Shown: positions 25,781 through 34,632 of the stretch, in pieces | Numbering within the stretch: the first letter of the stretch is position 1 | How the letters are laid out: every line of letters begins with the position of its first letter | DNA from: Paeniglutamicibacter cryotolerans | GTDB taxonomy: Bacteria; Actinomycetota; Actinomycetes; Actinomycetales; Micrococcaceae | Direction: 5' to 3' | NCBI RefSeq assembly: GCF_014190875.1 | Contig: NZ_JACHVS010000002.1 | Span: forward strand, 1,015,945-1,079,944 | DNA: 64,000 nt | Position numbers and translations under genes: made by a program | Notes under the pieces: model-generated | What the model was told of the DNA's origin: nothing | Database searches by the model: none | The model's input: the letters and a program-made list of their open reading frames with translations, nothing else

Positions 25781-25800
25781 GGTCTAAAAGTCCAAGAGCC
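25781..25800. repeat. Second ISL3-type terminal repeat
   Basis: GGTCTAAAAGTCCAAGAGCC closely matches the right end of ISL3 element B (ACGCTAAAAGTCCGAGAGCC, 24313-24332) in the same orientation. The DNA just left of it does not resemble the ISL3 interior. Confidence 0.6.
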
Positions 25801-25890
25801 CCATAAAGTTGACGCCTGATTCGTCACACATTCTCGACTGGTGGCCGCGACCCGACTCTGCAAACGCACTGACGCTCCGGCACTCTAATC

Positions 25891-26949
25891 TCATACAACG
25901 GTGGTCAGTCCTGATTTTATATCAATTCCATAGAGCAAAGAATTGATAATCATAGTGGTAATGGGCAGTGATTTTGGTCCAACATCTGGATGATCTAAAA
26001 TTCCAGGATGATCCACATTGAAAAAAGATAGTCTAGAAATCAATGGATCAATTAATATTTGTTCAATATATTTATATTGCGGAGATCGCTTAGAACAAAT
26101 CACAACATTTCGAACTTCAGGTTCAATATTTTTACAGTTTTCCAAATATTCGGAGACAGTTCTTCTGAATAGTGATTCTTTTGTTTCTATAAAAATACTA
26201 TTTACTGTAAAATGTGAATCCGACCAAAGCTCTACGTAGTGATGATCCGAAACTACAGGATCTACGGAAATAGACTTATAATCACCAATTAAACCGTGAT
26301 AGAGTGCGGCCGTCCCCCCTTTGGATGTTCCATATAAAACAATATTTAAACTCATTATGTTTTTACTTATGCTTATTTTTTTAATAAGTTTTTGAATATT
26401 TTCAACATTGTTCAGGTGATAGGAAGTGTTCATATAGAAATTTCCTACCACACCCCCGACGTCAGAAATTCGAAGAATTGCAGTCTCAGGGGTTATGTAT
26501 TTTTGAGCAGTCGAAAAGTTTTGGGCAAAATATCTCATTAAACTAGATGAATAAATAGGGGCGTTCATTGCTGAAAAAATAACAAGCAGCTTTGTATTTC
26601 CTAGATCGACAGTAGGAGCGGTATAGCTATAAACAACCCCTTCTGCGCTCATAGAATACTCCCCAGACTTAAGTGGGTTCCATAGGGCATTAAGTCGGCG
26701 TTCGTGGACATAGCGCGTTATGTAGTCGTCTGTAACATACCCATAAAAACCTCGTGCGGCTAGGCCAACAAGTAGATCACGCCGGTCTGGATTGTGCCGT
26801 GCCACTTGAGTAAGGTTTACTCGCTCAGAGCTACCTTCTCTGTGCTGAACATGGATGAAGGAGGTGGCCCCGTTCGAGGCATCGATAGCATCCAATGCGC
26901 CGGCACCTTCAGACGCTTCCACATGCAAAACTGATGGATTAGAATTCAT
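25891..26949 (-). CDS. XcbB/CpsF-like alpha/beta-hydrolase-fold protein
   Basis: 352 residues from an ATG at 26949, chosen because the product then aligns end to end with the paralogue at 32160-33209. It has an alpha/beta-hydrolase nucleophile elbow, LYGTSKGGTAALYHG, with serine 209, a preceding VIFSAMN strand, ILRISDVGGVVGNFY, and a C-terminal VDHPGILDHPD that could supply the histidine. The family is found in capsule loci (XcbB of meningococcal serogroup X, CpsF); its reaction is not firmly known, and esterase or acyl-transfer roles have been considered. It is visibly AT-rich (about 40% GC by eye), especially 25900-26600, suggesting transfer from another host. A decayed IS3 copy lies directly upstream. 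Confidence 0.75.
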   Translation of the reverse strand: MNSNPSVLHVEASEGAGALDAIDASNGATSFIHVQHREGSSERVNLTQVARHNPDRRDLLVGLAARGFYGYVTDDYITRYVHERRLNALWNPLKSGEYSMSAEGVVYSYTAPTVDLGNTKLLVIFSAMNAPIYSSSLMRYFAQNFSTAQKYITPETAILRISDVGGVVGNFYMNTSYHLNNVENIQKLIKKISISKNIMSLNIVLYGTSKGGTAALYHGLIGDYKSISVDPVVSDHHYVELWSDSHFTVNSIFIETKESLFRRTVSEYLENCKNIEPEVRNVVICSKRSPQYKYIEQILIDPLISRLSFFNVDHPGILDHPDVGPKSLPITTMIINSLLYGIDIKSGLTTVV

Positions 26950-27049
26950 GAAATTTCTTTCCGTCTCGTTAGTCTTCATGGAAATATCATCCATGAATTG
27001 ACCAAGGGTATCCGCTGGATATGCGTTTACATCAAGAATCAATGGTGGC

Positions 27050-27560
27050 ACAATCCCTCGTCACCTTCAAAGCTTTTGGAGAACGGCGGTCTCAGAATTG
27101 TCGGGTAGCAGCCCGGGTCCTCCCCCCAGGGCACGGTCGGGTGGCCGGTGGGGTTCGACCACCGGTAATATGAGGCCCTGGAAATGCCGAGTCTCTGGCA
27201 CATCCAGGTGATGGGGAAGAACGCCTTCTGTTGCTCGATGAACGCATAGAAATCTTCTACAGGTGCTTCGCGGCAAAGAAGGCGCTGGCTTTTCCCAAAA
27301 ATTCGTTCTCCCGTTTCAACGCGGCGTTCTCCGCCTGCAGGGCCTTGTCCTTGGCCCATTCGACCGGACCTGCTTCATCGGCGCCGGCATCCGGGTGTTC
27401 GGCCTTCCAGGCCCTCACCCAGTTACCCAACGTGCCTTCTTTGACACCTACGTCGGTAGCCACGTCGTTGGTGGAACGTCCCGAGGAAATGACGAGTTCA
27501 ACGGCCCCTGCTTTGAACTCCTCGGTAAATTTACAGAGATTCGACATGGAACTAATTCTC
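27050..27560 (-). mobile_element. IS3-family element remnant
   Basis: It contains orfA and the first 40 or so codons of orfB (PVEDFYAFIEQQKAFFPITWMCQRLGISRASYYRW). OrfB is cut after that, and the catalytic core is missing. The junction with the hydrolase-like gene lies near 27050-27130. Confidence 0.8.
27257..27547 (-). pseudogene. IS3-family OrfA (orphaned)
   Basis: 96 residues starting MSNLCKFTEEFKAGAVELVISSG behind AGGAGAA, with an HTH (STNDVATDVGVKEGTLGNWVRAWK) and a C-terminal leucine zipper (KALQAENAALKRENEFLGKASAFFA), the usual OrfA layout. The coding frame is intact, but the partner OrfB is truncated, so no functional OrfAB transposase can be made from it. Confidence 0.85.
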
Positions 27561-27608
27561 CTAAACCCTGTCTCAAACCACCATACGGGCTCAGTTGGTA
27601 GGAGCCCT

Positions 27609-27710
27609 GGGGCTATCGGAATCACCGGAACTATCGGCTTCGTATATTGTTGTCCACGGCGGGCCTCCGGCCGTGCTGAACACCAGCGCCACGCTCAAAG
27701 TTCAAGAACC
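27609..27710 (+). mobile_element. ISL3 3' end remnant
   Basis: About 100 bases encode NHRNYRLRILLSTAGLRPC and end in CAAAGTTCAAGAACC, nearly identical to the 3' end of ISL3 element B but on the plus strand. The rest of that copy is absent. Confidence 0.85.
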
Positions 27711-27750
27711 CCATAGCCGAATTAGCGTGGTCGTCGTTCATCAATTCAAA

Positions 27751-30450
27751 CTAATTTTGCACAACAGCAACGTCTTCTGCCCTGATAAATGATTTCATAC
27801 CAATTGCATGATCCGCCGGTTCCGAGACCCGGTACTCAGAACCAATCGCAGCATAGAACTCGTTCATGACAGCTCGGTTGTATTCGCTGGCATCGAAGTG
27901 GTTGCTTGTGACTTCGCCGTTCAAGAAGCTGCGCATTCCGTTAGCCAGCGCCGAAACAGTTTGTTCCACTACGAGCCCTTCGCCCTCTGGCAACGCCGCA
28001 CGGACTGAACCGAACGCCGTAGTCACCACAGGAAGTCCTAACGTGAGGGCCTCCAAAATCACCATGGGCTGTCCCTCGTAATCGCTGGACATGACGAAAC
28101 AATCTGAATTCGCCATGATGAGGTACGGGTTCTCCTGCTGACCAGCCATTGTCACAACATGGTCCAGACCCAGGCTCGAAATCAACGCATCTAGGTCTCC
28201 ACGCAACGGTCCGTTGCCGATAATCACCAGACGAGTGTCGGGGTGCGTCTCTTGAACCAGTTCAAAGGCCTGTACAAGCCGCTCATGATTCTTTTCTGGG
28301 GATAACCGGCCAACTGCAACAAAAGTCTTGACTTCTGATGTGGTGTCGAAAAACTTATTCAGGTGCTGTCGACGGCCGATTTCTCGTCGAATACTCGCCA
28401 AAGAAAATAGTTTCGACAGTCTGTCGACGGCATCAACCACCGATGAACTCTTGCCAATTTGAATCTCGCCATTTTCAATGATTAGACTTTCTTCTGGGGT
28501 ATCCAGGTCACCCTTGGCCAAGAGATTAATCTTCTCCACGTTGATGGAGTTACGGCAGGACACGAATTTGTCCTTTGAAACGTATTCGGCCAGAGATTCG
28601 CGGTTGATCTCGCTCAACGGAGCCGAAACGGAAACGAGTGCGCCAAATTTTTCATAGGTGGTGAATACTGCTCGGAGACCAGACTTGAGGGTTTTCTGCC
28701 CTTCGACCTCGCGATCAGCGTCAGCCGCCAGGTCGTTGTGCAGCCAAACCGAATGCCTTTTGGCTTTGCCTTGCAAGAAGAGGTAATCCCAGAATGGGGA
28801 GTAGCCACAGAAGTCTGCGATGTAATCGAATTCTGCATCACCGAAACAGCGATTCCACTCATCTTTCCAGATGGCCTCAACTTTCGGTTCGTGCTTACGT
28901 CGTCCGTCCCATCCTTGGGCTTGTCCCATTAGCCTTCCACGGTTCGCAAAATGACCTCCGTTAAATGTTCCATCCCTTACCAAGATCCGGGCATTCGAGT
29001 TAATGGATCGGGTATTGCGCACCTTGTCTGCGTCACGAGAGTGCGGGAATAGGACCGACACGTCGAAGCGTTCATAGTCGATGTTGTCGAGAAGGTTTAG
29101 CGCAGAAGTAGTGATCCCGTTGGAAGCCATCCCTCCTACGTAGATAAGAACCGATTCACGACCATCGGTAAAGTCACGCTTTACCTGATAACCCTCTTCA
29201 ATTCCACGGAAGACGATGTCTATGATTCGGCTGCTTGCTGCGCCGTCATCGCGTCTGCAGTGATTCTCCGTATCCCTGTCGTAGCGCGCACGAACACCTT
29301 CAGCCATCATTCTGGATTCTAGGCTTTCAGAAATCACGGTCCAGAGTTCGCTCAGTGAACGGGCGAGCTCACCTGGGTGGTCTTCGGGTTCCGTATAAAC
29401 GTCGCGATAGGTCCGATAGGTTTCAAGGTCCGGTACATAAAATGCCACGGGCTTCCCGGTCGCCAGGAAGTCGTAGAAGATGCTGGAATAGTCGGTTACC
29501 AGTAAGGAAGTCGCACCCAACACAAGATTGGTCGGCACCTCATTGGGGACCAGGAAATCCTTCATCGCCGGTATGCGCGCTATACGATCCGAGACGACTT
29601 GGTGCGCCTTGAGCAGGACCCGGTATTTCTTGGAATCGACCTTAGACGAGAGGTATTCGACGACAGCTTGCAACGCAGTCGCATCGGTATCTGGTTTTGC
29701 GTACGAGGCACCCTTCCACGTTGGTGCATAAAGAATGACCTCGCGATCGTCCCAGCCGAGGCCTAGCCGTTCGAACCACGTTTTAAGTTCGGCGGCACCA
29801 CTAGCCCCCAAAAACTGGCGATCAATGCGGGGGTTGCCCTCTTCTATGATGGCACCCTTGAAGATGTTATTCAGCTTGAAGGCACCCAAATACATCTGCT
29901 CGGTCATACGTTCACCAGCAGACAACAGGAAGTCAGCGGCGAAAAAGTTCCTGACGATATTTTTAGCGTCAGATGCCTTGCCAGCAACGTCATATCCCAT
30001 TTTCTTCAGCGGGACGCCATGCCACGTTTCTAGGTAGATCTGGCCATCGCGCTTTGAAAACTGCTGAGGAAAGGAAACATTGTTGACGAGATACTTGGCT
30101 GTTCGCAATGCTCGGTAGTACTCAATTGAGAGATATTTGACGAACTTGACCTTGGGATTATCCCGATAGATCTCAATGGTGGAAGCATATCGATCGAAAT
30201 CTTTGAGGACCCAAACGTGTTCCAGGTGAGCCATATCCGGCTCCTTTAGGAGTTGCTGGAAAATCGCCTCAGGGTGGCAGAGCATGCCGTTTCCTGAATA
30301 TGCCTCATAGAAAACCAAGTCCTTCCTGATGGGCATAGTTTCGGTCAATGCCATTAACTGCTGGCGTCGAAACCGCTTCAGTCGTTTTGCCCGTCGTTCA
30401 ATGGACCGGACGCTCTTCCGGGCAAGATCGATTGCTTTCACTCTTGACAT
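27751..30450 (-). CDS. TagF-like phosphotransferase fused to GT4 glycosyltransferase
   Basis: 899 residues, paralogue of 5948-8521 with the same layout. A basic N-terminus (RRAKRLKRFRRQQ) may hold it to the membrane. The TagF-like half shows YEAYSGNGMLCHPEAIF, ETWHGVPLKKMGYDV near 135, YAPTWKGASY near 237, LKAHQ near 276 and VTDYSSIFYDFLA near 312. The GT4 half begins near 425 (IYVGGMASNGITTSALNLL) and contains VAVGRLSPEKNHERLVQAFE near 695, IGNGPLRGDLDAL and SSDYEGQPMVILEALTLG near 785. It probably adds both a polyol phosphate and a sugar to one growing wall or capsule chain. The stop of a short overlapping frame precedes the ATG (TTGAATG). Substrates unknown. Confidence 0.88.
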   Translation of the reverse strand: MSRVKAIDLARKSVRSIERRAKRLKRFRRQQLMALTETMPIRKDLVFYEAYSGNGMLCHPEAIFQQLLKEPDMAHLEHVWVLKDFDRYASTIEIYRDNPKVKFVKYLSIEYYRALRTAKYLVNNVSFPQQFSKRDGQIYLETWHGVPLKKMGYDVAGKASDAKNIVRNFFAADFLLSAGERMTEQMYLGAFKLNNIFKGAIIEEGNPRIDRQFLGASGAAELKTWFERLGLGWDDREVILYAPTWKGASYAKPDTDATALQAVVEYLSSKVDSKKYRVLLKAHQVVSDRIARIPAMKDFLVPNEVPTNLVLGATSLLVTDYSSIFYDFLATGKPVAFYVPDLETYRTYRDVYTEPEDHPGELARSLSELWTVISESLESRMMAEGVRARYDRDTENHCRRDDGAASSRIIDIVFRGIEEGYQVKRDFTDGRESVLIYVGGMASNGITTSALNLLDNIDYERFDVSVLFPHSRDADKVRNTRSINSNARILVRDGTFNGGHFANRGRLMGQAQGWDGRRKHEPKVEAIWKDEWNRCFGDAEFDYIADFCGYSPFWDYLFLQGKAKRHSVWLHNDLAADADREVEGQKTLKSGLRAVFTTYEKFGALVSVSAPLSEINRESLAEYVSKDKFVSCRNSINVEKINLLAKGDLDTPEESLIIENGEIQIGKSSSVVDAVDRLSKLFSLASIRREIGRRQHLNKFFDTTSEVKTFVAVGRLSPEKNHERLVQAFELVQETHPDTRLVIIGNGPLRGDLDALISSLGLDHVVTMAGQQENPYLIMANSDCFVMSSDYEGQPMVILEALTLGLPVVTTAFGSVRAALPEGEGLVVEQTVSALANGMRSFLNGEVTSNHFDASEYNRAVMNEFYAAIGSEYRVSEPADHAIGMKSFIRAEDVAVVQN

Positions 30451-30601
30451 TCAACTTTCGCTCATAGCCATCACTCCGGAGGAAGACCACAAAAGGACGT
30501 GCCGTAATCACTTCGGCTGCGAGGCCAAATGGCCCTGAATAATCCTCGATGACAATACTTGGCGCAGGCAACGGCATTAGCCGGAGCGCACTTTTTCTCA
30601 T
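30398..30601 (-). CDS. Possible small upstream open frame
   Basis: 67 residues (MRKSALRLMPLPAPSIVIEDYSGPFGLAAEV...). It overlaps the first 53 bases of the 899-residue fusion gene in another frame. The middle (PSIVIEDYSGPFGLAAEVITARPFVVFLRSDG) is less random than most shadow frames and could be a separate small protein or the remains of an N-terminal domain split off by a frameshift. I do not recognise it; there is no clear ribosome binding site. Confidence 0.25.
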   Translation of the reverse strand: MRKSALRLMPLPAPSIVIEDYSGPFGLAAEVITARPFVVFLRSDGYERKLNVKSESNRSCPEERPVH

Positions 30602-30632
30602 TTTATCCTATTTGATGAGCTAGCATATCGAT

Positions 30633-30686
30633 GATCCTCATTCAGCAACGTTGTCAGCGGATCCTCATTCAGCAACGTTGTCAGCG
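30633..30686. repeat. 27-bp tandem duplication
   Basis: GATCCTCATTCAGCAACG... (27 bases ending GTCAGCG) occurs twice head to tail, about 180 bases upstream of the 899-residue fusion gene and 80 bases from the IS630 end. The motif contains AACGTT. The rest of 30602-30766 shows nothing else recognisable. Confidence 0.9.
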
Positions 30687-30766
30687 GATAGAGGTGAGAT
30701 GCGATTTACTCGTTTTAGTCAGTCATTCAAGGGTGATTATCAGCTTCTCCGCGGCCATCGCTAAGC

Positions 30767-32067
30767 TAGTACCGCGGCTTGCAATGTTTGCTTTCCTAGT
30801 CTGATGGCCGGGGCCGGGGCCGGTTCCCGTTGCGGGCACGGTGTTTTCAGCGCACGCTGGTGGTGCGGGTTTCCGCCCTTCCCAGGAGGCTGCGATGACA
30901 CAGCGTGTGACGGTTCGAGACATCGAGGACCACGAAGAGGCCCTGCTGCTGCAGATCGTGCGGCGCGGCGGGTCCGGCCCGGTGGTGACCTGGCGCCGGG
31001 CCCAGAGGGTGCTGCTCTCGGCCCGGGGCATGGACGTGGCCAGCCTCGCCGAGGTCGCCTTCACCAGCCCCGACGCCGGTCCGCGACGTCCTGCACCATT
31101 TCAACGACGACGGCTTCGATTCCCTGCATCCCCACTACGCCGGAGGACGCCCGGCGAAGTTCACCGACGCCCAACGCGAACAGATCAAAAGGATCGCCCT
31201 GGACCGCCCCGGGGACCACGACCTGCCGTTCTCCACCTGGAGCCTGTCCAAACTGGCCGACTACCTGGTGGAGAAGGAGGTGGTGGAGGACATTTCCCAT
31301 GAGGAACTGCGCATGCTGTTGCGCCAACAAAATGTCTCCTTTCCCATCCATCAAAACCTGGAAGGGCAGCACCGACCCGGACTACGAAGCGAAGAAGGCC
31401 CGTGTCCTGCACCTCTATGAGATCGCCGACGGCAAGGCCGAGCCCGGGAAAGACGACCCGGACGTGGTCATCTGCTACGACGAATTCGGACCGTTGAACC
31501 TCCAACCCCACCCGGGACACCAGTGGGCCCCGAAAGCCACCGGCCCCGGGGACCCAGCCAACCCGCGCCGCCGCCGACGGCGGGCGACCTACCAGCGACC
31601 GAACGGGGTGCGGCACCTGCTGGCCGGCTACGACCTGTCCACCAACAGGCTCTACGGGCACGTCAAGACCCGCAAGCGCCGGACCGAGTTCCTGGTCTTC
31701 GCCCGCTACCTGCGCACCCTGCACCCGCGGCCCAGCGGACCGCGATCATCATGGACAACTACTCCCCGCACCGCTCCACCAAGGTGGACACCCGGGTCGG
31801 GGACTGGGCCGCGGTGAACAACGTCGAACTGGCCTACATCCCGTATTACAGCTCGTGGCTGAACCAGATCGAACCCCAGTTCACCGCGCTGCGCTATTTC
31901 GCCTTGGACGGCACGGACCATCCCAGCCACAAGGCCCAAGGCCCAAGCCAGCATGATCCGCCGCTTCATCATTTGGCGCAATCACCACACCACCGACCCG
32001 AAACTGCGCAAGGTCATCCGCCGCGCCTCACTGATCAAGCGGGCAAAGGTTGCCTGACGCGGTACTA
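30767..32067 (+). mobile_element. IS630-family element (decayed)
   Basis: Inverted ends TAGTACCGCGGCTTGCAA at the left and (inverted) TAGTACCGCGTCAGGCAA at the right, each beginning with the TA expected for IS630 insertion at TA. About 1.3 kb, normal size. The transposase gene has several frameshifts. Confidence 0.85.
30895..32057 (+). pseudogene. IS630-family transposase with about four frameshifts
   Basis: The product can be followed through successive frames: MTQRVTVRDIEDHEEALLLQ...VASLAEVAFTSPDA to about 31075; VRDVLHHFNDDGFDSLHPHYAGGRPAKF...EELRMLLRQQNVSFP to about 31350; KTWKGSTDPDYEAKKARVLHLYEI...VVICYDEFGPLNLQPHPG (first Asp region)...RYLRTLHP to about 31725; TAIIMDNYSPHRSTKVDTRV (second Asp)...YYSSWLNQIEPQFTALRYF (Glu) to about 31940; then MIRRFIIWRNHHTTDPKLRK to the stop at 32055. 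All DDE residues remain, but the frame is broken repeatedly. Confidence 0.88.
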
Positions 32068-32159
32068 GTTATATGCCTTCAATCGCTATCGTGATGCTCA
32101 GTTTCCCTCACAGTGGCAATTGTCCGACTGCTCACGAGGGATTCCCCGGGGCTCGCCAG

Positions 32160-33209
32160 CTACGGAATCAGAACTGTCTCCCCAGGTCCTACCGGAACCT
32201 TTGCGAGAGTCAGATTCATGAGTCCCATGGCAAGGGCCGCTGTTTTGGGTGCCACGTCTGCGTGGGACTTGATTCTGGGGTTGTCAGAGACGAAGAGGTT
32301 GGCAAAATCACCCAGCTCGGAGCCAACCAATGCAGCAACGCTCAGGTATTCGGCGCTGTTGGTAGACGTGATGACGCTAAAGACACAAGATGGCTTCTCA
32401 TCGTTTCCGTCAACGAAGGATTTGACGGCTTCCTTGAAAATTTCATCACGGGTTTTAGGGAAAATTCGTGTGTTAATAAAATAGGAATCCTTGCGTGGCG
32501 TTTCTCGCCGATCGTTCGTCACGATGGGATCGACCGAGACACAGGAATAGCGCCCGTGAAGTGCATGCAACAATGCTCCGGTTCCACCCTTGGATGCCCC
32601 ATAAAGGACAACATCCTCACGGCCCAGACCTAGTTGCTGACGTATCTTGGTTATCAGATTTTGCACCAAGGAAATGTTTTCTTCTTTGAACACGGTTGGC
32701 AGATAAAAACTGCCAACGATCCCACCTAAATCTGATACGCGCAGAACGGCGGCATGATCGACGATCGACTTTTCCAGCCCCGGCCAGTTCTGCGTAAAGT
32801 GCCGGTTCAACGACTGGGTGAAGGGCACTGGATTAACCGCACTAAACACTACGAGTAATGCGTGGGGCGTTCCACCTCGACGAGGCTCGGTCAGGGAATA
32901 GACCACTCCCCCTTCGGCAACCGAGTAGCGACCGTCTTTGAGCTCCGGCCAGTACATGCCCAGAGAGGATTCGTGGACCAGTCGGGTTCCCTTAGCTGGC
33001 GCGCCAAAGATCGAGTATCCCCTGCACGACAATTCAACGAGCAGTTCCCTGGCAGCCGGATTCTTCTTTGCAACATGGATGAGCGATGTCCACGCGTGGT
33101 CGTACTTTTCGTGACGACAAGAAATGGTTTCGGGAAGCATCTCGAGGGAATCTAGTGCAGCTAACTGCTCCGCATTTCCAGTGGAGGTTGACAGTTCAAA
33201 CGCATACAT
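32160..33209 (-). CDS. XcbB/CpsF-like alpha/beta-hydrolase-fold protein
   Basis: 349 residues. Paralogue of 25891-26949, with matching blocks throughout: AARELLVELSCRGYSIFG, VVYSLTEPRRGG, LLVVFSAVNP, VLRVSDLGGIVGSFYLP and the nucleophile elbow LYGASKGGTGALLHA with serine 206. SVDPIV follows; the C-terminal SHADVAPKTAAL holds a candidate histidine. GC content is normal for the genome, unlike the AT-rich paralogue. The ATG at 33209 overlaps a short upstream frame by 14 bases. It probably serves the same surface-polymer pathway as the GPT-GT4 fusions; the reaction is not established. Confidence 0.75.
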   Translation of the reverse strand: MYAFELSTSTGNAEQLAALDSLEMLPETISCRHEKYDHAWTSLIHVAKKNPAARELLVELSCRGYSIFGAPAKGTRLVHESSLGMYWPELKDGRYSVAEGGVVYSLTEPRRGGTPHALLVVFSAVNPVPFTQSLNRHFTQNWPGLEKSIVDHAAVLRVSDLGGIVGSFYLPTVFKEENISLVQNLITKIRQQLGLGREDVVLYGASKGGTGALLHALHGRYSCVSVDPIVTNDRRETPRKDSYFINTRIFPKTRDEIFKEAVKSFVDGNDEKPSCVFSVITSTNSAEYLSVAALVGSELGDFANLFVSDNPRIKSHADVAPKTAALAMGLMNLTLAKVPVGPGETVLIP

Positions 33210-33333
33210 GTTCAGTAATCACCATAAAGTCATCTTCTAGCAGCGGGCAGCAGGGCAAATGATGGGTGATCTCATCCAACGACCCCACAAACGGCATCTG
33301 CCCTGTGAGAATATCAAAAATCGGATGTCTCAT
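33196..33333 (-). CDS. Possible small protein overlapping the XcbB/CpsF-like gene
   Basis: 45 residues starting MRHPIFDILTGQMPFVGSLDEITHHLP and ending VITEHVCV. The stop lies 14 bases inside the next gene, an arrangement that favours translational coupling. The sequence is non-repetitive and plausible as protein, but I do not recognise it. It may be a real leader peptide or the end of a lost larger gene. Confidence 0.35.
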   Translation of the reverse strand: MRHPIFDILTGQMPFVGSLDEITHHLPCCPLLEDDFMVITEHVCV

Positions 33334-33430
33334 GCCAACGTTCGAACTCCACCCCTGGCATGAGGACCCCGTGGATCCAACGCCGTAGGCTGGTAACCAT
33401 GGCACGCTGCACGACACGCGGAAACCGCGG

Positions 33431-34627
33431 ATGACCCCGCACCGCACGCTGGATCGATGGATCCGCGAACACCCCAAGACCATCGACCTGCTGCTGGCAC
33501 TCGGGCTTCTGGCCATCGCCCTACCCGCTACCCTGTCGATGGGCGGCACGACGGTGAACGGGTCCTCGGCAACCCTGCTGGCCGTGCCCGTCACGATCCT
33601 GCAGATCCTGCCGCTGGCGTGGCGCCGCAGCCGACCCGCCACGGCTGCCGCGATCATCACCGCAGCGCACCTGATCCAGGTGATCGACCTGCACGAGTAC
33701 CTGTTTTCACAGGTCTCGGTACCGATCGTCATCTATTCGCTCGCCGTCTACGGCAAGCGCTGGCAGTCCTTTGCCGGCCTCATCACCGGGTTCATCGGTG
33801 CGATCCTCGCCACGGCGGCTTTCAGCGGCGGCGGCGGGTGGGCCACCGAATTGCTCATCAGTTTCGCCGGACTGGCACTGATCGTGCTGGTCGCCTGGAC
33901 GTTCGGGGACCTGGCCCGCACCAGGCGGCTGGCCATGCAGACGCTCGAGGACCGCGCCCGGCGCCTGGAGGTCGAACGCCAGCAGGAACGGGACCTCGCT
34001 GCCGCCGATGAACGCAGCCACATTGCCCGCGAGATGCACGACATCGTTGCCCACTCGCTCTCGGTGATCATCACCCAGGCTGACGGTGCCCGCTACGCCA
34101 GCGAGCACGACCCGGGGATCGCCCGCGAGACCCTCGCCACCATCTCCGCGACAGGGCGCGGATCGCTGCGCGAAATGCGCCGGCTGCTGGGCGTGCTGCG
34201 CGGGGACGAGGTGGCATCAACCCGGCCGCTGCCCTCGTTGGGCGATGTGCCGGACCTCATCGAGGCCTCCCGCAAGGCGGGGCTGGCCATCGACTACACC
34301 GCCACGGGTTCCCCGCGCCGCTCGCTTCCGGCGGGCGCCGAGCTCACCGCCTACCGGGCCGTGCAGGAATCACTGACCAACGTGATCAAGCACGGCGGAC
34401 CGGCGGCTGCTGCCGGCGTGGCGCTGGCCTGGACCGGACGCGGGCTGGAACTGCTGATCACCGACGACGGGCGCGGGGCCGGGGCTTTAGGCGACCCGGC
34501 CGATTCCGGCCAGGGCCTGAACGGCATGATCGAACGCGTCGGGCTCTATGACGGGTTCGTCGAGGCCGGGCCCGCCGAGGCCGGCGGATTCCGCGTCCAC
34601 GTCGCCATCCCCTATACCGAGGACTGA
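33431..34627 (+). CDS. Two-component sensor histidine kinase (NarL-type partner)
   Basis: 398 residues. The N-terminal 160 residues hold about four or five hydrophobic membrane segments without a large outer domain, so it may sense the membrane or lipid state, as DesK/LiaS-like kinases do. A coiled linker (TLEDRARRLEVERQQERDLAAADERS) leads to the HisKA_3 box SHIAREMHDIVAHSLSVII, phospho-accepting H203. The HATPase_c domain follows (YRAVQESLTNVIKHGG, LLITDDGRGAG, GQGLNGMIERV). The response regulator gene starts 5 bases after its stop. Both stand next to an LCP gene and an ABC exporter, which may be targets or signals. Confidence 0.93.
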   Translation: MTPHRTLDRWIREHPKTIDLLLALGLLAIALPATLSMGGTTVNGSSATLLAVPVTILQILPLAWRRSRPATAAAIITAAHLIQVIDLHEYLFSQVSVPIVIYSLAVYGKRWQSFAGLITGFIGAILATAAFSGGGGWATELLISFAGLALIVLVAWTFGDLARTRRLAMQTLEDRARRLEVERQQERDLAAADERSHIAREMHDIVAHSLSVIITQADGARYASEHDPGIARETLATISATGRGSLREMRRLLGVLRGDEVASTRPLPSLGDVPDLIEASRKAGLAIDYTATGSPRRSLPAGAELTAYRAVQESLTNVIKHGGPAAAAGVALAWTGRGLELLITDDGRGAGALGDPADSGQGLNGMIERVGLYDGFVEAGPAEAGGFRVHVAIPYTED

Positions 34628-34632
34628 GAACC

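Noticed and set aside
33196..33732. 178-codon minus-strand frame before the XcbB/CpsF-like gene
   Set aside because: Its first two thirds are antisense to the histidine kinase; only the last 45 codons are kept as a doubtful small gene.
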